A stretch of DNA of 64,000 nt. Origin: Pseudomonadota bacterium. GTDB taxonomy: Bacteria > Pseudomonadota > Gammaproteobacteria > Xanthomonadales > Rhodanobacteraceae. Shown here in pieces: positions 32,898 through 42,366 of this stretch. How positions within the stretch are numbered: the stretch's first letter is position 1; every line of letters begins with the position of its first letter. The stretch lies in assembly GCA_021818335.1 (NCBI GenBank), contig JAKAEJ010000002.1:35681-99680 (forward strand). Reading direction: 5' to 3'. The translations under genes and the position numbers were made by a program. The notes under the pieces were generated by a model, which had not been told where the DNA came from, did no database searches, and saw nothing but the letters and a program-made list of their open reading frames with translations.

Positions 32898-33524
32898 TCA
32901 GCGGGGGCTGTCGAGCAGCGCTTGGCGCATGAGCGACAGTGAGGCGAGGACGGGATCGAGCGATGCCGCTGTCCCGTCATCGAGTTTGGACAATGCGGCA
33001 TACGCTTCGCCATGCGGCTCGGCAGGCCAATCGCGCAGCAAGCCAGCCGCATCGGCCAGTACCAGTTGCGCGTAATCGCCGGCGTCCCTGCCATTCGCCG
33101 CAGCCTGCCGCAGGTCGTCGAGGACTTCGGCGTGCGCCTGCTGCGAGCGCAATGGATAACGGTGACCCAAGCGCGGCACCAACGCCAGGCGCGGAACGCG
33201 ATGAACCAGATCACGGCGGGCGAGTGCATCGAGAAGCCGCACGCGCAGTCGGGGCAGGCCGCGACGCGCACGCGCAAGTGCGCGTGTGGCGGGAATGGGT
33301 CCGGCTCCCAGCACCTGGAGCAATTGCGCCAGCAGCGGATGCGCCAGAGGCAGGACGCTATCGACTTCCCAAGCGCTGCTTCGGGCGTGTAGCCGATCGG
33401 CGAGAATCAGATCACCGAGAAGGGCTGCAGCAAAGAGCGCCTGTGGAGTCCATGAGGAGCGCGATTCGACGCTGCCGCTTTCCGGATCAAGCAGCAGCAG
33501 CGCGAGGCGTTCGGCAAGCAGCAT
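32898..33524 (-). CDS. GPP34 (GOLPH3-like) family protein
   Basis: 208 residues related to Golgi phosphoprotein 3 (GPP34): the start LLAERLALLLLDPESGS and segments FAAALLGDLILADRL, LVHRVPRLALVPRLGHRYPL and LVLADAAGLLRDW are characteristic. Eukaryotic GOLPH3 binds phosphatidylinositol 4-phosphate; bacterial versions have no established function, but a peripheral membrane association is plausible. The ATG at 33524 begins two bases after the stop of the beta-lactamase-fold gene, on the same strand, so they form a small operon. A longer frame from 33593 would overlap that gene. Confidence 0.8.
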   Translation of the reverse strand: MLLAERLALLLLDPESGSVESRSSWTPQALFAAALLGDLILADRLHARSSAWEVDSVLPLAHPLLAQLLQVLGAGPIPATRALARARRGLPRLRVRLLDALARRDLVHRVPRLALVPRLGHRYPLRSQQAHAEVLDDLRQAAANGRDAGDYAQLVLADAAGLLRDWPAEPHGEAYAALSKLDDGTAASLDPVLASLSLMRQALLDSPR

Positions 33525-33526
33525 GG

Positions 33527-34786
33527 TCAGTGTCCACGCCGCGGCCGCCGCGCGTGGTACACGTGTCGCACGGGACGCTCGATGCCGGCCCAATCGACAA
33601 AAGGCAACCCCAGCAGCCGGTCGAAGAACATGGGCATGAGTTGCGCAGGCACCGCATCATCGCAGTTCCAAAGGATCACCATGCCGACATGGAGATCCGG
33701 GAAGAAGCCGATCATTGCGCGATAGCCCTGGACTGCGCCAGCATGGAAAATCAGGCGGTGGCCAGCGTAGTCGTAGACCCGCCAAGCCAGCGCATACTGC
33801 GCGTTTCTCAATCGAGCACGGCGCCACGGCGTGGCCCATCGCTCGCTCGGGGTCTCGACCAGGGGCGTGTGCAGCACGCGGAGCAGTTGCGGAGGTAGCA
33901 CGGAGGGTGCGCCGCCCATTTGCGCGATGAGCCATTTCTCCATGTCGTCGAGGCTGGCGTTCACCCCGGCTGCCGGTGCAAGACGGTAATAGGCTTCCTT
34001 CGGCTGGAACGGCATCCAACGACCATGGTCACGCCAATGTGGTCGAGCCCAACTGCGACTGGCTTCCAGCGCGGTCCGGCCGTACGTCGCCGTGTGCATG
34101 CCCAACGGCCAGAAAATCCGCTTTTCAACCTGGTGGTAGTAGAAATCGCCGGTTTCCGCATAGACGACGTCGCCAATGAGGCTGAAGGCCACGTTCTGGT
34201 AGCTGTAGCACGCGCCAGGCGCGCAGATGGGGTTGACCCGATCCAGCCTGCGGACCAGCTCGGGGTAACGACCGTGGTCCTCCATCAGGTTGTCGTAGGC
34301 GTTGTGGGGAAGACCCAGGCGCTGGCTGAGAATGTCGGCGATGGTTGCCTCGCGCGCGTACTGCGCGTTCTTTAGCATGAAGAACGGCAATGCCTGTTCA
34401 ATGCGCGTATTCCAGCCAAAGGCGCCGTCCCGAATGAGCAGTCCGGTCAGCGCGCTCGCAAACGCCTTCGAGAGCGAAGCGATGCGGAACACCGTATGGG
34501 GAGTCACCCGGGCACCCGTCGCGGCATCGGCGTAGCCCAGCGTGCGCTGCCAGCGCACCTTGTCGCCGACTACGACCGCGGTGGCGATGCCCGCGGCATC
34601 GTTTCGCGCCATTGTGAGGTCGAGCCAGCCGTTGTAGGCGTGAATCGCTGCCTCGACGCGACCCTTCGGGAGCGGGCCGCCGATCGGCACCGCGCGGTGT
34701 GTCGTTGCAGAAGCATGGACAAGGCCCGGCAGTGTGATCGTGATGATCCACAGCAGGGGTGCGAGTCGCCGGAGGAGTTTTGCCAT
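33527..34786 (-). CDS. beta-lactamase-fold serine hydrolase, exported
   Basis: 419 residues with a signal peptide (LLWIITITLPGLVHASA, about 1-26). The S12-type class C fold is shown by the SxxK motif in IASLSKAFASAL, YSYQN as the YxN motif and HAGAVQGY as the third box. These proteins include esterases, DD-peptidases and transferases; resistance to beta-lactams is not implied. Located between lemA (divergent) and the GPP34 gene. Substrate unknown. Confidence 0.88.
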   Translation of the reverse strand: MAKLLRRLAPLLWIITITLPGLVHASATTHRAVPIGGPLPKGRVEAAIHAYNGWLDLTMARNDAAGIATAVVVGDKVRWQRTLGYADAATGARVTPHTVFRIASLSKAFASALTGLLIRDGAFGWNTRIEQALPFFMLKNAQYAREATIADILSQRLGLPHNAYDNLMEDHGRYPELVRRLDRVNPICAPGACYSYQNVAFSLIGDVVYAETGDFYYHQVEKRIFWPLGMHTATYGRTALEASRSWARPHWRDHGRWMPFQPKEAYYRLAPAAGVNASLDDMEKWLIAQMGGAPSVLPPQLLRVLHTPLVETPSERWATPWRRARLRNAQYALAWRVYDYAGHRLIFHAGAVQGYRAMIGFFPDLHVGMVILWNCDDAVPAQLMPMFFDRLLGLPFVDWAGIERPVRHVYHARRPRRGH

Positions 34787-34845
34787 CTACTGCTATGCTC
34801 TATGCGTCAGCGCGGCGCGTGGCGCCAACGCGGGGAGAGCCATCG

Positions 34846-35433
34846 ATGTTCATGATCATCGTGCTGGTCGTCGTCATCCTGATTGTGCTGTACTTGGTCG
34901 GCCTCTACAACGGCCTCGTCACGGCGCGGAATGGCTATCGCAACGCTTTTGCGCAGATCGACGTCCAGTTGACCCGGCGCCATGACTTGATTCCCAACCT
35001 GGTCGAGGTTGCCAAAGGCTATATCGCCCATGAACGCGGCACGCTGGAGGCCGTGACTCAGGCGCGCGCCGCAGCGGTCAGTGGCTTGTCTGCGGCCAAG
35101 GCACAGCCCGGGGACGCCGCGGCGATGCAGCAGCTCGGCGGCGCGGAAACCCAGTTGACGCAGGCATTGGGTCGCCTGTTCGCGGTCGCCGAGGCCTATC
35201 CGGACCTGAAGGCCAACCAGAACATGATGCAGCTTTCCGAAGAATTGACCTCGACGGAGAACCGCGTGGCATTCGCGCGCCAGGCCTACAACGACGCGGT
35301 CATGGGCTACAACAATCGCTGCCAGATGTTCCCATCCTCGATCATTGCCGGAAGTTTCGGCTTCATCGTCGCCGAACCGCTCGCCATGGATGATCCGGCC
35401 AAGCGCGAGGCGCCCAAGGTTTCGTTTAGCTGA
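34846..35433 (+). CDS. lemA: LemA family protein
   Basis: 195 residues. An N-terminal membrane helix (IIVLVVVILIVLYLVGLYN) is followed by the LemA helical domain: RNAFAQIDVQLTRRHDLIPN, YPDLKANQNMMQLSEELTST, AFARQAYNDAVMGYNN. The family is membrane-anchored with a cytoplasmic or outer-facing coiled domain of unknown biochemical role, and usually sits next to an M48 protease, as here: the protease GTG follows eight bases after the stop. GGGGAG precedes the ATG at 34846. Confidence 0.93.
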   Translation: MFMIIVLVVVILIVLYLVGLYNGLVTARNGYRNAFAQIDVQLTRRHDLIPNLVEVAKGYIAHERGTLEAVTQARAAAVSGLSAAKAQPGDAAAMQQLGGAETQLTQALGRLFAVAEAYPDLKANQNMMQLSEELTSTENRVAFARQAYNDAVMGYNNRCQMFPSSIIAGSFGFIVAEPLAMDDPAKREAPKVSFS

Positions 35434-35441
35434 CCTTCGCC

Positions 35442-37478
35442 GTGGATTTTTTTGCACGCCAGGATGCCGCGCGACGCCACTCGCGGCGCATGGTGGCGCT
35501 GTTCGGGCTAGCGGTTCTGGCCATCGTCGCCGCCGTCGATGTGCTGGTCCTCGTGGTCTTCGGCATGACGCGAAGCCGATCCGACGGCAGCATCGCATTC
35601 CCCGTCGGGCCGATGCTGCTTGTGAGCCTGCTGGTCGTCGGCCTGATCACACTCGCCTCAATGTTCCGTAGTGCCTCATTACGCAGCGGTGGTGGCGCAG
35701 TCGCGCGTGGCCTGCATGCAACGCCGGTGCCTCCCGATACGGCCAATCCAGCTTGGCGGCGACTGCGCAACGTCGTCGAGGAGGTCGCGATCGCTTCCGG
35801 TGTTCCCGTGCCGGAGATCTTCGTGCTCGAAAAGGAGCCCGGCATCAATGCGTTCGCCGCCGGGTACAGCCCTGTGGATGCCGCGGTCTGCGTGACGCAG
35901 GGTTGCCTGGAGGTGCTCAACCGGGACGAGCTGCAGGGCGTCGTTGCCCACGAATTCAGTCATGTGCTCAATGGCGACATGCGGTTGAACATCCGGCTGA
36001 TGGGCATCTTGTTCGGGATCATCGCCTTGAGCGTCATTGGTCGCCAGTTGCTGAATGCCGCATTCTGGACGGGCGGTTCGATCGGCGGCGGGCGGGGCCG
36101 GCGTGACAACGGAAATGCGCTGTGGGCACTGGGTTTGGGCCTGCTGGTGATCGGCGGCATTGGCGTGTTCTTCGCACGGCTGATCAAGGCGTCCGTGGCG
36201 CGCTCGCGCGAGTCTCTCGCCGATGCCTCGGCGGTGCAGTTCACGCGCCAGACCGGGGGGATTGCCGGCGCGCTCAAGAAGATCGGGGCGCTCGAGTATG
36301 GTTCCCAACTGACTCAAGTGCATGGCGAGGAGGTCTCGCACATGCTGTTTGGCGAAGGCCATGACTGGAGTGCGCTGTTCGCCACGCATCCGCCGCTGGA
36401 CGAGCGCATTCGAGCGTTGGAGCCGGGGTTTGACGCGCGGGAGTTCAGGCATATCGCCGAACAGTGGACCTCGCTGTCGCGCGCGCCGTCCGCGGATGAT
36501 CCGCGTGCGAGCGCCACGGGCATGCTTCCGCGCGGACTCCTGCAATCGACCGGCGCCCCGTTGCCTGGTGCCGCAGCAGTGGCCGCGTCGCTGGCCGTCA
36601 CGTCCGTCCTTCCGCATCCGCAGGCGCGTACCGCGGTGGACCCTGCCGCGGTGGCGGCCAAAGTCGGCCAGTCGGAGCCAGCGGGATTTGCCCATGCTGC
36701 CCGGATCACCGCTGCCCTGCCGGAGCCGTTGGTTGCCGCCGCGCACAGTCCCCAGCAGGCGCTGCCGTTGCTGCTTGCGCTGGCATTGGCGTCCGAGCCG
36801 GCGACGCGCAGCCAGCAGATGCGGCTGGTTCTGCAACGCTTTCCAAACAGCGTCGTCGAAGCCGCTGATGCGCTGGGACCAGCGGTTGCCGCGCTGCATC
36901 CGATCCTGCGTTTGCCCCTGGCGGCAATGGCGTTCCCGGCACTCCGTCGCCGGCCCCGTCCGGAGCTCGCCGCGCTGGTGCAAGCTCTCGCCGAAATTGT
37001 CCATGCGGATGGCACGATTGCCGTGGAGGAGTACTGTCTTGCCGCCCTGGTCCGCGTCCAGGTCGTGGATGCCCTGGATCCCGCAGGCGGCTTCGTGGCC
37101 GGTTCCAGCAAGCTGGTCGACTGTCGCGAATCGGTCATCCTTGTGTTGACGGTACTGGCGGCTTTTGGCCACGATGACACCGTGGGCGCGACGCGCGCGT
37201 TCCAGCTTGGTTTGTCCGCGGTGCTGCCGGATGCCACGGATCGGTACGAGCCGCCAACTGACTGGCAAGACCGCCTGGACCAGGCGCTGGTCCGGTTGGA
37301 TCGGCTGGCGCCCGCCGGCAAGGAAATCCTCGTCCAAGCGATGACGCAGGTCGTCCGCGAGGACGGCCAGTTGCGGGTGGCCGAGGTCGAGCTGCTGCGC
37401 GTGATCTGCGCCGCGCTGCACTGTCCGCTTCCCGCACTGCTGGACGACGACGCCACCCCGGGCCCGGGCGGGTCCTAG
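35442..37478 (+). CDS. M48 membrane metalloprotease with a TerB-like C-terminal extension
   Basis: 678 residues, GTG start directly after lemA. Two membrane helices near the N-terminus, then the M48 domain with zinc site VVAHEFSHVLNGD, further helices (about 185-245) and the second zinc-ligand region SRESLADASAVQFTRQTGG. The C-terminal third is alpha-helical and resembles tellurite-resistance TerB-like domains (LVQALAEIVHADGTIAVEE, MTQVVREDGQLRVAEVELL). The lemA-M48 pair is a common membrane-stress module; the extra tail is unusual for HtpX-like proteases. The stop overlaps the last codon of the convergent GMC gene. Confidence 0.85.
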   Translation: MDFFARQDAARRHSRRMVALFGLAVLAIVAAVDVLVLVVFGMTRSRSDGSIAFPVGPMLLVSLLVVGLITLASMFRSASLRSGGGAVARGLHATPVPPDTANPAWRRLRNVVEEVAIASGVPVPEIFVLEKEPGINAFAAGYSPVDAAVCVTQGCLEVLNRDELQGVVAHEFSHVLNGDMRLNIRLMGILFGIIALSVIGRQLLNAAFWTGGSIGGGRGRRDNGNALWALGLGLLVIGGIGVFFARLIKASVARSRESLADASAVQFTRQTGGIAGALKKIGALEYGSQLTQVHGEEVSHMLFGEGHDWSALFATHPPLDERIRALEPGFDAREFRHIAEQWTSLSRAPSADDPRASATGMLPRGLLQSTGAPLPGAAAVAASLAVTSVLPHPQARTAVDPAAVAAKVGQSEPAGFAHAARITAALPEPLVAAAHSPQQALPLLLALALASEPATRSQQMRLVLQRFPNSVVEAADALGPAVAALHPILRLPLAAMAFPALRRRPRPELAALVQALAEIVHADGTIAVEEYCLAALVRVQVVDALDPAGGFVAGSSKLVDCRESVILVLTVLAAFGHDDTVGATRAFQLGLSAVLPDATDRYEPPTDWQDRLDQALVRLDRLAPAGKEILVQAMTQVVREDGQLRVAEVELLRVICAALHCPLPALLDDDATPGPGGS

Positions 37479-39058
37479 CCTTTGCGAAGCAGCCTGTCCG
37501 CCGCGCACTCCGCAAGCATGATCGTGGGTGCGTTGGTGTTGCCGGAGGGCAACTCGGGCATGACTGAGGCGTCGACGACGTACAGGTTGTCCATGCCGTG
37601 CACGCACAGGCCTGCGTCCACGACGGAATGGTCGTCCCGTCCCATCCGGCAGGTGCCTACGGGGTGGTAGATGGTTTCAGCCTTGTGGCGTATGAAGGCA
37701 TCCAGGTCGGTATCGCCTTGCACTGCCGGGCCAGGGAAGAGTTCCTTGCCGCGCACGGGGTCGAACGGGGCTTGCGCGAAGATCTCGCGTGCCATCCGGA
37801 TCCCTTCGCGGAGCACGCGCAGGTCGTGACCCTCGGCATCGCTCAAGTAATTTGCGTGGATGCGCAGCGGCGCCTCGGGTCCGGAGCCGGACAGCTCGAG
37901 CCAGCCGCGGCTGCGAGGATGCAATGCGCACGCATGCAGGGTATAGCCTCGCCCCGGCAGTCGATGGCGGCCATGGTCGTCGAGCAGCGCCGGCACGAAA
38001 TGGAACTGCAGATCGCATTCGCCGTTGCTGGCGAATCGGCTGCGTGCAAATCCACCTGCTTCTGCGACGTTGGAACTGCCGATGCCGTCGCGTTGCACCA
38101 GCCATCGCAGCGCGACCGCGATGTCATTGACGCGGTCATAGCTGGCCCGACTCGAGGTCTCTACAAGAGTGCAGATATCCAAATGGTCTTGCAGGTTGCG
38201 TCCGACGCCCGGATGGTCGGCAGCAACCCGAACGCCATGCCTGCGAAGCATGTTGGCGGGACCGATGCCGGATCGCATCAGTAGATGCGGCGAGCCCAGT
38301 GCCCCCGCACAGAGGAGGACGCGACCGCCGATGACCTGCTGGACCTGGCTGCCCTGCCGCAGCCTGACGCCGGCGACGCGGTGACCATCGATGAGCAGGC
38401 GTTCGACGACCGTGCGCGTGCGGACGTGCAGGTTGGCGCGGTCACGAACTGGATGGAGATAGGCGCGCGCTGACGAGCAGCGGGAGCCGTTGCGCTGGGT
38501 GACCTGGTACAGGCCGAAGCCCTCCTGGCTGCCGGCATTGAAATCCGCATTGCGCGCGTGTCCCGCAGCGGCGGCCGCCTCGAGCAGCGTCGCACTCAGC
38601 GGATTCACGTAGCGGAGGTCGTCGACTCCCAGCGGTCCGCCCACGCCATGCCACTCGTTCGCGCCACGGGTGTTGTCTTCGGCGCGCTTGAAGTAGGGCA
38701 GTACCGCAGGCCAGTCCCACCCCGCATCGCCAGCGGCTTCCGCCCATCGCGCGTAATCAAACGGCCGGCCTCGCACGTAGCACATTGCATTGATCGAACT
38801 CGAGCCACCGAGAACGCGGCCACGCGGCCACCATAAGCGTCGACCTTGCAGTGCCGGCTCGGGTTCGGTCACGTAGCCCCAGTCGACCCGGGGCATCGTC
38901 ATCAATTTCGCGATGCCGGCCGGCATCTGGATGTAGGGATGGGCGTCACTGCCCCCCGCTTCGATCAACAGGACTCGTCGCTTGCCATCCGCGCTCAACC
39001 GGTTGGCCAGGACGCAACCGGCCGATCCAGCGCCAATGATTATCTCGTCGTAGACCAT
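37475..39058 (-). CDS. GMC family oxidoreductase (choline dehydrogenase-like)
   Basis: 527 residues, a flavoprotein of the glucose-methanol-choline family. The FAD motif is IIIGAGSAGCVLANRLS at the start; GRVLGGSSSINAMCYVRG is GMC signature 1 and GALGSPHLLMRSGIGP signature 2; the catalytic His is in YHPVGTCRMG, followed by NTNAPTIMLAECAA. Choline, alcohols or terpenoids are possible substrates; choline dehydrogenase itself is usually next to betB, which is absent. The ATG is at 39058 rather than a longer frame. Confidence 0.9.
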   Translation of the reverse strand: MVYDEIIIGAGSAGCVLANRLSADGKRRVLLIEAGGSDAHPYIQMPAGIAKLMTMPRVDWGYVTEPEPALQGRRLWWPRGRVLGGSSSINAMCYVRGRPFDYARWAEAAGDAGWDWPAVLPYFKRAEDNTRGANEWHGVGGPLGVDDLRYVNPLSATLLEAAAAAGHARNADFNAGSQEGFGLYQVTQRNGSRCSSARAYLHPVRDRANLHVRTRTVVERLLIDGHRVAGVRLRQGSQVQQVIGGRVLLCAGALGSPHLLMRSGIGPANMLRRHGVRVAADHPGVGRNLQDHLDICTLVETSSRASYDRVNDIAVALRWLVQRDGIGSSNVAEAGGFARSRFASNGECDLQFHFVPALLDDHGRHRLPGRGYTLHACALHPRSRGWLELSGSGPEAPLRIHANYLSDAEGHDLRVLREGIRMAREIFAQAPFDPVRGKELFPGPAVQGDTDLDAFIRHKAETIYHPVGTCRMGRDDHSVVDAGLCVHGMDNLYVVDASVMPELPSGNTNAPTIMLAECAADRLLRKG

Positions 39059-39218
39059 GGAGTTTCCACGTTGTCGCTGAAGCCTCGCCCGGCGCGAACC
39101 ACCGAGCAATCGATGCCCTGACGACCGCGAGCCGGGGATTGCAAAGTGTTCCCGGTCCAGTCGCCGGTGCATCGCGCGTGGCGACGCGGCCTCCGGCCAC
39201 GCGCCGGTTCATCCGGGG

Positions 39219-39647
39219 TTAGCCCGCTATGTAGCGCTGCAAATGTTCGATCTGCTGGGCCTGATCGTCGATGACGGCCTTGACGAGGTCGCCAATGGAA
39301 ATGATGCCGACGACCTTCCCGCCATCGAGGACCGGCAAATGACGCACGCGGCTGTCTGTGCACAAGCGCATGCAAGCATCGACGGTGTCGTCCGGGTTGA
39401 TCGTGATCGCAGGCGTGCTCATGATCTCGCGCACCGGGGTATCGGCAGAGGCGCGGCCCATCAGTGCGACCTTGCGGGCATAGTCGCGCTCGGACACGAC
39501 GCCCAGCAGTTGTGGACCTTGCATCACCAGCAAGGCGCCTATGCCTTCCCTCGCCATCGTGCGCAGTGCCTCGAGTACGCTGGACTCGGGTGGGATGGCG
39601 TGGACGCCATGGCCCTTGGCTTCGAGAAGATGCCTGACCCGTTGCAT
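39219..39647 (-). CDS. CBS-domain-pair protein
   Basis: 142 residues consisting of two CBS motifs: LEALRTMAREGIGALLVMQG and VRHLPVLDGGKVVGIISIGD. Typical stand-alone stress-associated CBS protein that would bind AMP/ATP or SAM. It lacks any catalytic domain. Not in an obvious operon: between the GMC gene (160 bases downstream) and the divergent arsR. Confidence 0.87.
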   Translation of the reverse strand: MQRVRHLLEAKGHGVHAIPPESSVLEALRTMAREGIGALLVMQGPQLLGVVSERDYARKVALMGRASADTPVREIMSTPAITINPDDTVDACMRLCTDSRVRHLPVLDGGKVVGIISIGDLVKAVIDDQAQQIEHLQRYIAG

Positions 39648-39703
39648 CGCAATGACTCCTGCAGGTGGCTGGGTGCCAGTCTAGCGCTGGCCGCGGATGG
39701 CGT

Positions 39704-39732
39704 TTGACCGGAGCACATGATTCGATTATTCT
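39704..39732 (+). promoter_or_regulatory. probable leaderless promoter and operator of arsR
   Basis: TTGACC (39704-39709), 17-base spacer and TATTCT (39727-39732); a transcript would begin at about 39739, which is the arsR ATG itself. The palindrome TTCTAGAA (39729-39736) overlaps the minus-10 and is a plausible ArsR binding site. Confidence 0.5.
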
Positions 39733-39738
39733 AGAAAT

Positions 39739-40116
39739 ATGGAAATTAATGAGGCGTTGGCGGCCCTCCGGGCCTTGGCACAGCCGACCCGACTGGCGCT
39801 TTACCGCTTGCTCGTCCCTGCGGGACCGACGGGGATGGCCGTCGGCGAGCTCGCTGAACGGTTGTCGGTCCCGCATTCGACGCTCAGCGCGCATCTGGGC
39901 GTCCTCCGTGCGGCCGGCCTTGTCCTCGATACGCGGGAAGGTCGCAGCATCCGCTGTCGCGCGGACTTTGGGCGCATGGACGCATTGCTTGCCTACCTCT
40001 CCGAGAATTGCTGCGCGGGGCATGGTGCATGTGCTCCCCTTCGAACCTGCTCGACCCTCTTTCCTCCCGGAGCCGCAGCGCGTGCGCCACTCCCTCGTGT
40101 CCGTCAACGGCGTTGA
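39739..40116 (+). CDS. arsR: ArsR-type arsenite-responsive repressor
   Basis: 125 residues with a winged-helix DNA-binding domain (RALAQPTRLALYRLL, VGELAERLSVPHSTLSAHLG). It lacks the CxCxxC site in the recognition helix, but has C91, C92 and C98 near the C-terminus (ENCCAGHGAC), the same spacing as the arsenite site of the Acidithiobacillus type (C95, C96, C102). The last 25 residues are not conserved. It is followed, after a 364-base gap, by arsC and arsB. Confidence 0.88.
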   Translation: MEINEALAALRALAQPTRLALYRLLVPAGPTGMAVGELAERLSVPHSTLSAHLGVLRAAGLVLDTREGRSIRCRADFGRMDALLAYLSENCCAGHGACAPLRTCSTLFPPGAAARAPLPRVRQRR

Positions 40117-40480
40117 TTCACCGCGGCCGGGCCATCCTGATGGTCGGTGTGACCCCGCCGTTGCAAGCGGAGACCATGGAGGCGCTGGCCGTGCCAGCTC
40201 CCCCGAGGAGATTCTCGTCGCCAGCATGTCCGCTGCGCACCGCGCATGGGCTCGTCCGGAGTGGGTGGCATCCGTCCGCGTCGAGGCTTGCACGCGCGGG
40301 ATCGGGCCCAGGCATGTCGCGGCCAGTCGCGAGAATCCCTGTGCGTTACGGGTGCGACTGGCATGACTTGTCGCGGCTACCCGAGCAGTGCCGGGCTTCG
40401 CACCGGACCATCCGGCGCAACGGCCATCGATCCGATGGTCCTGAATCCGCCCGGCTTTCCATCGCCAAGAAGGACATCGC
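40117..40480. other. gap between arsR and arsC, no gene recognised
   Basis: 364 bases. In many ars operons another gene (for example arsC2, arsH or a rhodanese) sits here. Frames across the gap give no recognisable product, so I treat it as noncoding, possibly a remnant. AAGGA near the end is the arsC ribosome-binding site. Confidence 0.5.
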
Positions 40481-40987
40481 GTGACTGAGCGAAACTACAA
40501 TGTCTTGTTCCTCTGCACCGGAAATTCGGCGCGCAGCATCCTGGCCGAGGCGCTGCTGGGCGTGATGGGAGCCCCGCGCTTCCGGCCCTTCAGTGCTGGA
40601 AGTCACCCGGCTGGGCGCGTGCAGCCGCTGGCGGTCGAGCTCGCCGCCGAGATCGGATATGAGACGGCGCGTCTGCGCAGCAAGTCATGGGATGAATTCG
40701 CTGTCGTCGGCGCGCCTTCCATGGACATCATCCTCACGGTTTGCGACAACGCGGCAGGCGAATCGTGTCCCGTTTGGCCGGGACGCCCCGCCACGGCGCA
40801 TTGGGGTGTTCCCGATCCGGCCATGGTGACGGGCGACCAAGCGGAGCGACGCGCTGCATTCCGTGCGACGCTGCACGCGATCCGCAAGCATGTCGAACAA
40901 TTGGTCGCACTGCCGGATGAACGACTTGAACCGCGCCTGGCAAGCGCCAGCCTTGCCGCGATCGCAGCAATCGTCGCTTCGCAATGA
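40481..40987 (+). CDS. arsC: arsenate reductase, low-molecular-weight phosphatase type
   Basis: 168 residues. The phosphatase-like P-loop CTGNSARS (CX5R) near the N-terminus and the general-acid WGVPDPAMV identify the thioredoxin-linked ArsC family that reduces arsenate to arsenite. A GTG start with AAGGA before it is used. The C-terminal 35 residues after PDERLEPRL are variable. Its stop lies 65 bases before the arsB start; the longest arsB-like frame overlaps it, but not the start chosen. Confidence 0.9.
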   Translation: MTERNYNVLFLCTGNSARSILAEALLGVMGAPRFRPFSAGSHPAGRVQPLAVELAAEIGYETARLRSKSWDEFAVVGAPSMDIILTVCDNAAGESCPVWPGRPATAHWGVPDPAMVTGDQAERRAAFRATLHAIRKHVEQLVALPDERLEPRLASASLAAIAAIVASQ

Positions 40988-41051
40988 GCACCGGACTCGT
41001 CGCGCTGGCGCTTTACCGGCGCATGATGCCGTCCGCGTGGAGCAGCGTCTC

Positions 41052-42359
41052 GTGCTGATGGCGCTCGCGATCTTCGTGCTCACGCTGGCCTTCGTGATCT
41101 GGCAGCCCAGGGGACTGGGCATCGGTTGGAGCGCCCTCGGGGGGGCCTTGCTGGCGTTGGCGACAGGCGTGATCCATTGGACGGACATCCCGGTGGTGTG
41201 GCACATCGTGTGGGACGCGACCTTCACCTTCGTCGGGCTGATCGTGATCTCGCTGATCCTCGACGAGGCGGGCGTGTTCCATTGGGCGGCCCTGCATGTC
41301 GCCCGATGGGGCGGGGGCCACGGGCGCCGCCTGTTCCCGCTGATCATTCTGCTGGGTGCCGCCATTGCCGCCTTCTTTGCGAACGATGGCGCGGCACTGA
41401 TCCTCACGCCGATCGTACTGGCCATGCTGATGGCACTGGGATTTGCTCCGGAGGCAGCACTGGCCTTCGTGATGGCCTGCGGATTCGTGGCCGATACCAC
41501 CTCGCTCCCGCTCGTGATTTCCAATCTTGTCAACATCGTCACGGCCGGCTACTTCGGCATTCCGTTCGACCGATATGCCTCGGTCATGGTGCCGGTCGAC
41601 CTGGTTGCGCTGGCGACAACATTGGTTGTGCTGGCGCTTTACTACAGGCGGGCCATTCCCCATCGTTACGACTGCGCGCGGCTCGAAGCGCCAGGCGCGG
41701 CCATCCGCGATCCGCTGGTTTTCCGCTGGACGTGGCCCGTGATGGCGGTGCTCCTCCTGGCTTATTTCGTGACCGCCGCCCACGGCGTGCCGGTGTCGGT
41801 CGTCACTGGCCTGGCCGCATTGCTCCTGTTGGCGTTGGCCGGGCGATGGTGGCGCGGTGGCCGGGGCGCGCGCCTCGACGTCCATCGCGTAATCAAGGGT
41901 GCGCCTTGGCAGATCGTCCTCTTTTCGCTGGGCATGTACCTGGTCGTCTTCGGATTGCGTAATGCCGGCCTGACCGCCGATCTAGCAAGGATGTTGCAGG
42001 CACTCGGCACGCGCGGGATCGTCGTTGCAGCATTGGGGACGGGCTTTCTCAGCGCCTTGCTGTCTTCACTGATGAACAATTTGCCCATGACCCTGGTGGG
42101 TGCACTGGCCATCCATCACGCGCAGGGGCTTTCGGCACCGGTGCGGGAGGCCATGGTGTATGCACACGTGATCGGCTGTGACCTTGGCCCCAAGTTCACG
42201 CCCATTGGTAGTTTGGCGACTCTGCTCTGGCTTCACGTGCTGGACCGCAAGGGCATGCACATCGGTTGGGCGCACTACCTGCGCGTGGGGCTGGTGTTGA
42301 CGACGCCAGTGCTCTTGGCGACGTTGCTTGCACTCGCGCTCCGTCTCGGTGGCATGTGA
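41052..42359 (+). CDS. arsB: arsenite efflux membrane protein ArsB
   Basis: 435 residues, about 12 membrane segments, closely like Ars[69 protein letters not shown] and [20 protein letters not shown]. It exports arsenite (and antimonite) by proton antiport or with ArsA. The start is uncertain: a GTG at 41052 has GGAG nine bases upstream and gives the usual length; ATG 41058 and GTG 41037 are alternatives. The longer in-frame extension reads through arsC and is not used. Confidence 0.92.
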   Translation: MLMALAIFVLTLAFVIWQPRGLGIGWSALGGALLALATGVIHWTDIPVVWHIVWDATFTFVGLIVISLILDEAGVFHWAALHVARWGGGHGRRLFPLIILLGAAIAAFFANDGAALILTPIVLAMLMALGFAPEAALAFVMACGFVADTTSLPLVISNLVNIVTAGYFGIPFDRYASVMVPVDLVALATTLVVLALYYRRAIPHRYDCARLEAPGAAIRDPLVFRWTWPVMAVLLLAYFVTAAHGVPVSVVTGLAALLLLALAGRWWRGGRGARLDVHRVIKGAPWQIVLFSLGMYLVVFGLRNAGLTADLARMLQALGTRGIVVAALGTGFLSALLSSLMNNLPMTLVGALAIHHAQGLSAPVREAMVYAHVIGCDLGPKFTPIGSLATLLWLHVLDRKGMHIGWAHYLRVGLVLTTPVLLATLLALALRLGGM

Positions 42360-42366
42360 GTCGGGC

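Noticed and set aside
33527..34786. Beta-lactam resistance determinant
   Set aside because: The fold covers many esterases and peptidases; sequence does not place it among true beta-lactamases.
35679..37607. Minus-strand frame of 642 codons over the M48 gene
   Set aside because: Antisense shadow; Arg/Gln-rich with no family resemblance.
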